Origin: Oscillospiraceae bacterium
Lineage (GTDB): Bacteria > Bacillota > Clostridia > Oscillospirales > Acutalibacteraceae
Direction: 5' to 3'
DNA: 9,259 bases
NCBI GenBank assembly: GCA_029012165.1
Contig: JAQXLO010000103.1
Coordinates: 1-9,259 of the forward strand
Of the stretch, positions 7,043 to 9,259 are shown in pieces. Numbering within the stretch: the stretch's first letter is position 1; each line of letters opens with the position of its first letter. The position numbers and the translations under genes were made by a program. A model generated the notes under the pieces. That model searched no databases. It worked only from the letters and a program-made list of their open reading frames with translations, and was not told where the DNA came from.

Positions 7043-7114
7043 TCAGCGGGTAGCGATCAGGGTGACAACGACAGCCGCAGACGCAAGGATGATGGCGGTA
7101 ACGATGAATTCCAT
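7043..7114 (-). CDS. 23-aa hydrophobic membrane peptide (single-gene unit)
   Basis: This tiny gene encodes 23 residues starting MEFIVTAIILAS and ending VTLIATR: a single hydrophobic helix with one Glu near the start and a final Arg. AAAGGAG lies seven bases before the ATG. It has its own promoter-like block upstream and a terminator just after the stop, so it is a complete transcription unit. It differs from the peptide at 7456-7527 at only 3 residues. The two genes differ at 11 of 72 bases and five of the changed codons are silent, which argues for selection on the protein. It resembles holin-like or type I toxin peptides in size and character but matches none I recognise. A signalling peptide or membrane-protein modulator is equally possible. 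Confidence 0.8.
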   Translation of the reverse strand: MEFIVTAIILASAAVVVTLIATR

Positions 7115-7166
7115 GGCGATTCTCCTTTCTGTTTTTTCGGGGGCTCGGCCTCCCCTTGACATCCCT

Positions 7167-7195
7167 ACCATACCACAAGGCGTTCCAAGTTTGTG
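7167..7195 (-). promoter_or_regulatory. Promoter-like element of the single peptide unit
   Basis: On the minus strand an extended -10, TGG then TATGGT (7167-7172), lies 17 bases from CACAAA (7190-7195), a poor match to TTGACA. The same layout occurs before the other peptide operon at 7684-7712. The weak -35 suggests that an activator is needed. A start near 7159 would give a leader of about 45 bases. Confidence 0.5.
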
Positions 7196-7200
7196 CGGAA

Positions 7201-7231
7201 TGTCATTTTTGACAAGCTTTTTGTCATTTTT
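7201..7231 (-). promoter_or_regulatory. Direct repeat pair, 21-bp period, upstream of the peptide promoter
   Basis: The 10-mer AAAAATGACA (minus strand) occurs at 7222-7231 and again at 7201-7210, exactly 21 bp apart (two helical turns), with the near copy just before the weak -35. LytTR regulators typically bind 9-10 bp repeats with this period in this position. The bases do not clearly match the published LytTR consensus, so this is a candidate operator only. Confidence 0.5.
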
Positions 7232-7288
7232 AATGCATCGCTTCGCATTTATGACATAGACAATGTAAAATTATCGCTTTTGGGATAG

Positions 7289-7322
7289 AAAAACGCCGCT
7301 CTCCGCATTTCGGAAAGCGGCG
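7289..7322 (-). terminator. Rho-independent terminator after the three-peptide operon
   Basis: On the minus strand a 12-bp stem (7311-7322 with 7294-7305, one G-T wobble) with a 5-base loop is followed by TTTTT. It lies about 18 bases after the stop of the 26-aa peptide gene and ends the three-gene transcript before the next promoter block. Confidence 0.85.
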
Positions 7323-7340
7323 CTTCGGCGGGGCGCAGCA

Positions 7341-7421
7341 TCAGCGTGCCATTTTGCCGAGGGTGTAAGCCGTCGCAAGGGTGACGGCGGAATAGCAAAC
7401 GGACCAAGCCAAAAACCACAT
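7341..7421 (-). CDS. 26-aa hydrophobic peptide, divergent member
   Basis: This is the last gene of the three-peptide operon. It encodes 26 residues starting MWFLAWSVCYSAVTLATA and ending GKMAR: hydrophobic, with two Trp, one Cys and a basic tail. AAAGGAG stands eight bases before the ATG and a terminator follows the stop. It shares the VTLA-type core and final Arg with the 23-aa peptides but lacks their start, so it may be a diverged copy or a partner with a different role. It lies 34 bases after the previous gene. The ribosome site, stop and terminator arrangement supports a real gene; I do not recognise a family. Confidence 0.65.
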   Translation of the reverse strand: MWFLAWSVCYSAVTLATAYTLGKMAR

Positions 7422-7455
7422 AGCAGCTTCTCCTTTCGCAGAATTTGTGCCGTGC

Positions 7456-7527
7456 TCAGCGGGTGGCGATCAGGGTGACCACGACGGATGCGGCGGCGAT
7501 GATGATGGCAGTAACGATGAATTCCAT
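7456..7527 (-). CDS. 23-aa hydrophobic membrane peptide (second gene of operon)
   Basis: This gene encodes 23 residues starting MEFIVTAIIIAAAS and ending VTLIATR, a single predicted membrane helix. It is nearly the same as the peptide at 7043-7114 (3 differences: L10I, S12A, A14S). The leaders also match: CCGAAAAA-ACAG precedes the ribosome site in both. This suggests that the single unit arose by joining the operon promoter to a copy of this gene, or the reverse. AGGAG stands about eight bases before the ATG. It starts 26 bases after the first peptide gene. Possible roles are a toxin-like membrane peptide, a signal, or a small regulator of the nearby membrane kinases; nothing in the sequence decides between them. 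Confidence 0.8.
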   Translation of the reverse strand: MEFIVTAIIIAAASVVVTLIATR

Positions 7528-7553
7528 GGTTTTTTCTCCTCTCTGTTTTTCGG

Positions 7554-7625
7554 TTAGCGGGTGGCGATCAGGGTGACGATGACGGCGGCAGATGCCAGAA
7601 TGGAAGTGACGATGATTGCTGTCAT
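7554..7625 (-). CDS. 23-aa hydrophobic membrane peptide (first gene of operon)
   Basis: This gene encodes 23 residues starting MTAIIVTSILASAAV and ending VTLIATR. The C-terminal half matches the other two 23-aa peptides almost exactly; the N-terminus differs and lacks the Glu. AAAGAGGT stands about eight bases before the ATG. It is the first gene after the promoter-like block at 7684-7712, with a leader of about 50 bases. Three peptides of identical length with a fixed ending (VTLIATR) but a variable start suggest that the C-terminal half carries the function. Confidence 0.78.
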   Translation of the reverse strand: MTAIIVTSILASAAVIVTLIATR

Positions 7626-7683
7626 GATTTAGTACCTCTTTCTTTTTTATTTTCAGGGTTCTCTCTGTCCCCTCGACACCCAT

Positions 7684-7712
7684 ACAATACCACAACCCGC
7701 ACGAAATTTGTG
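7684..7712 (-). promoter_or_regulatory. Promoter-like element of the three-peptide operon
   Basis: On the minus strand an extended -10, TGG then TATTGT (7684-7689), lies 17 bases from CACAAA (7707-7712). Layout and flanks match the element at 7167-7195. Upstream is AAAAATGACA (7739-7748) with a degenerate partner 21 bp nearer the promoter (7718-7727, 7 of 10 bases). Start expected near 7676. Confidence 0.5.
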
Positions 7713-7720
7713 CGGGTTGT
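7692..7720. repeat. 11-bp perfect inverted repeat over the operon promoter
   Basis: ACAACCCGCAC and GTGCGGGTTGT flank a 7-base AT loop. The repeat spans the -35 and spacer of the three-peptide promoter and is absent from the otherwise similar copy at 7152-7231 (about 6 of 11 positions pair there). It could be a repressor site, or a hairpin ending the upstream kinase transcript, although no T-run follows on either strand. Confidence 0.55.
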
Positions 7721-7773
7721 AAAATTTGACGCATTATTTGTCATTTTTAAAAATTGAAAGGTGTTCTGAAATC

Positions 7774-9259
7774 TTATCCGTATGGAAAATTTGTCGGATA
7801 GGATACATCTACCGTGAAAGAGAATGCATCAAAGTATCCGGCAAAATAATTTTCATCTAACCCTTCGTAATTACTTTCGATAAATACCTCGTTCATATAG
7901 CCGTCACCACTTCTGCCAAACGAATCCAAAGATCCATTCTGAACTGTAAAGGTATGAAAGCCATAGTGTTGGTCTTCATTTTGGACATTTATATTGATGA
8001 TCCCGGCTTCTCGATAGTAGATGGAGTGTATTACTTGACCTTCTTCTTTGATTCTTTGCAGCATGGTTGTGCCATATTTCAAGCTTTCAACCTGCTTCTC
8101 TGTAATTGGGATTCCGCCGTACTCCACAAGACGGCAGTTCTCCTCATCAAATCGAAAGTAGGATTCCTCCCAAATCATGTGCTCAGAAGTACAATATAAA
8201 AAATCCGTGTCTGCCGCCGTAAACCGCTGGAGCGTACCGTCAGAAGTTTCAATGAGAGCGGTCGGTTCCCCACTTTTGTTGACTGTAAAATAATAATAGC
8301 ACATATGTCCGCCCGCTGGACCTGGACCCATTCCAATAGACCATGCGATAAAATCATCTGTTAAGATTACCGTATCTGTCGGCAAATTATAATACCAACG
8401 GGTTTCTTTTTCGGAACATATCTTTTCACAGCTTTTTTCGGATGCAAACCAGCACTCAATCAGCCGTACTCCAGAATCATCCGTCGGACGATTACTCTCC
8501 TGCTCTGCCACCAAGGCAAATGCCTCCTTTTTTCCGTCTCCATTGTAATCCATTTCCGAACAGCGAATGACTTCCATATCGTCAGAGATTTTTTCTTCAA
8601 TCATTTTTTGAAAATCAACTTGAAGTCCGAGTTTCGCTTCCGTCACAACAGGGAGAGCTTCGGTTTCCGTTTCGCTGGGTTCGGTGGCGTTCGGCTTTTG
8701 GATTGCAGTCACCACTGCCACGGCAACGGCGGCAAGGAGGAGGATTAATGCGACGGCGGCAAGGAGGATGCGCAGGCGTTTGCGTTTTTTCTGCTTTTCC
8801 TCAAAATCCAAAAACTGCCGTGGGTCGATGGCATAGCTGCTTTGCGGCAGGTCTTTTTGCAGTGCCCGCAGCAGTTCCCCTGCGCTTTGGGTGCGCTTCT
8901 CCGGCTCAACGGCCAAGCCCTTGCGCAGAGCGTTCTTTGCAGAATCCGGTATCGCCACATCCGGCGCCGCATCCTCCGTGCGGGACAGGCTGTCCGGCAA
9001 AGTGGTTCCCGTCAGCATACGGTACATGGTCGCACAGACGGCGTATACATCCGTCCATGCCCCCTGATTCCCACGCCCGGAATACTGCTCCTTCGGCGCA
9101 TAGCCTTGCTTAAGAATTACGGACAGGGTCTTTTCGTTCGAGGTGCTGGTTACCCGGGCGGCGCCGAAATCCAACAGCTTGATCTTGCCGTCCTCGCACA
9201 CAAATATGTTGTCCGGCGCCACATCCCGGTGGATCATCCCCACGGAATGCATGGAATCC
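7774..9259 (-). CDS. Membrane Ser/Thr protein kinase with extracytoplasmic sensor domain, N-terminus cut by window edge
   Basis: The last 494 residues are visible. The gene enters the window just before the catalytic loop. HRD (HRDVAPDN), DFG (LDFGAAR) and GYAPKEQY are intact, and the C-lobe closely resembles the kinase at the left edge, so the two are paralogues and this one looks active. The glycine loop and ATP lysine lie outside the window. A Lys/Arg-rich stretch precedes one membrane segment (visible residues about 164-186). The outside domain of about 300 residues carries MDYNGDGKKEAFALV, an acidic DxNxDG motif of the calcium-binding FG-GAP/EF-hand-like sort. I do not recognise the rest. 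Coding for the outside domain is clearly AT-richer than the kinase part. The peptide operon starts about 100 bases downstream and no T-run terminator separates them. Confidence 0.92.
   Translation of the reverse strand, partial: DSMHSVGMIHRDVAPDNIFVCEDGKIKLLDFGAARVTSTSNEKTLSVILKQGYAPKEQYSGRGNQGAWTDVYAVCATMYRMLTGTTLPDSLSRTEDAAPDVAIPDSAKNALRKGLAVEPEKRTQSAGELLRALQKDLPQSSYAIDPRQFLDFEEKQKKRKRLRILLAAVALILLLAAVAVAVVTAIQKPNATEPSETETEALPVVTEAKLGLQVDFQKMIEEKISDDMEVIRCSEMDYNGDGKKEAFALVAEQESNRPTDDSGVRLIECWFASEKSCEKICSEKETRWYYNLPTDTVILTDDFIAWSIGMGPGPAGGHMCYYYFTVNKSGEPTALIETSDGTLQRFTAADTDFLYCTSEHMIWEESYFRFDEENCRLVEYGGIPITEKQVESLKYGTTMLQRIKEEGQVIHSIYYREAGIININVQNEDQHYGFHTFTVQNGSLDSFGRSGDGYMNEVFIESNYEGLDENYFAGYFDAFSFTVDVSYPTNFPYG

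Larger units (their letters stand above)
7152..7231 (-). repeat. 80-bp duplicated control block, copy A
   Basis: This block aligns without gaps to 7669-7748. By my hand count 60 of 80 bases are identical, including TTGTGGTAT around the -10, CCGCACAAA around the -35, AAAAATGACA at the far end and TGTC-AGGGG in the leader. Each copy ends about 40 bases before a peptide start codon. It points to shared regulation after duplication of a promoter-plus-peptide unit. Confidence 0.75.
7669..7748 (-). repeat. 80-bp duplicated control block, copy B
   Basis: Counterpart of the block at 7152-7231, aligned without gaps. It lies between the stop of the kinase gene (7774) and the first peptide gene (7625). 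The most conserved parts are the far AAAAATGACA, the -35/-10 region and the leader bases. Confidence 0.75.

Noticed and set aside
7201..7270. Plus-strand antisense RNA promoter (TTGACA at 7209-7214), which would make a type I toxin-antitoxin pair
   Set aside because: No acceptable -10 lies at 16-18 bases (only TAATGC or AATGCA) and no plus-strand terminator is seen in the block. The TTGACA is better explained as part of the 21-bp repeats. An antisense RNA is not excluded by sequence alone.
7457..7734. Longer 92-codon frame extending the 7456-7527 peptide upstream
   Set aside because: The extension runs through the first peptide gene in another frame and through the promoter-like block, and the internal ATG has its own strong ribosome site and a homologous copy elsewhere.
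1..9259. CRISPR array, tRNA/rRNA, transposase or phage integrase
   Set aside because: No regular short repeat-spacer series, no cloverleaf-like sequence and no mobile-element protein motifs were found on either strand.

Overview
This 9.26 kb window looks chromosomal and probably comes from a Clostridia-type member of the Bacillota, perhaps near Ruminococcaceae/Oscillospiraceae. The reasons are strong AGGAG-type ribosome binding sites, moderately high GC with A+T-rich promoters, zinc-ribbon serine/threonine kinases and FHA proteins of the kind found in gut Clostridia, a LytTR regulator, and a NatAB-like ABC transporter. The taxonomic placement is an inference. Every supported gene is on the minus strand, so transcription runs from high to low coordinates.

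In order of transcription: (1) 9259-7774, a membrane-anchored Ser/Thr kinase cut by the window edge, with an active-looking C-lobe and a large, AT-richer extracytoplasmic sensor domain. (2) 7748-7289, a promoter-like block followed by three tiny hydrophobic peptide genes (23, 23 and 26 aa) and a terminator. (3) 7231-7001, a second copy of the promoter-like block, one more 23-aa peptide gene and its own terminator. (4) 6914-4944, a good housekeeping-type promoter and an ABC ATPase/permease pair that overlap by 8 bases. (5) 4858-1, a tightly packed run: LytTR response regulator, zinc-ribbon FHA protein, short FHA protein, membrane-anchored pseudokinase, PP2C phosphatase, and a zinc-ribbon membrane Ser/Thr kinase that runs off the left edge.

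The left block holds every part of a phosphothreonine signalling circuit: writer (kinase), eraser (PP2C), readers (two FHA proteins) and a catalytically dead kinase. It sits downstream of a transporter and a LytTR regulator whose phosphoacceptor Asp is replaced by Glu. The right block has a second kinase and four membrane-peptide genes under two copies of one regulatory block. That block carries repeats 21 bp apart beside a poor -35, an arrangement that LytTR activators often use.

The best candidate for something undescribed is this peptide family with its duplicated control region, next to a transporter, a LytTR regulator and a Ser/Thr kinase/pseudokinase/FHA/PP2C module. That these parts work as one system is inferred from gene order and promoter layout, not shown.
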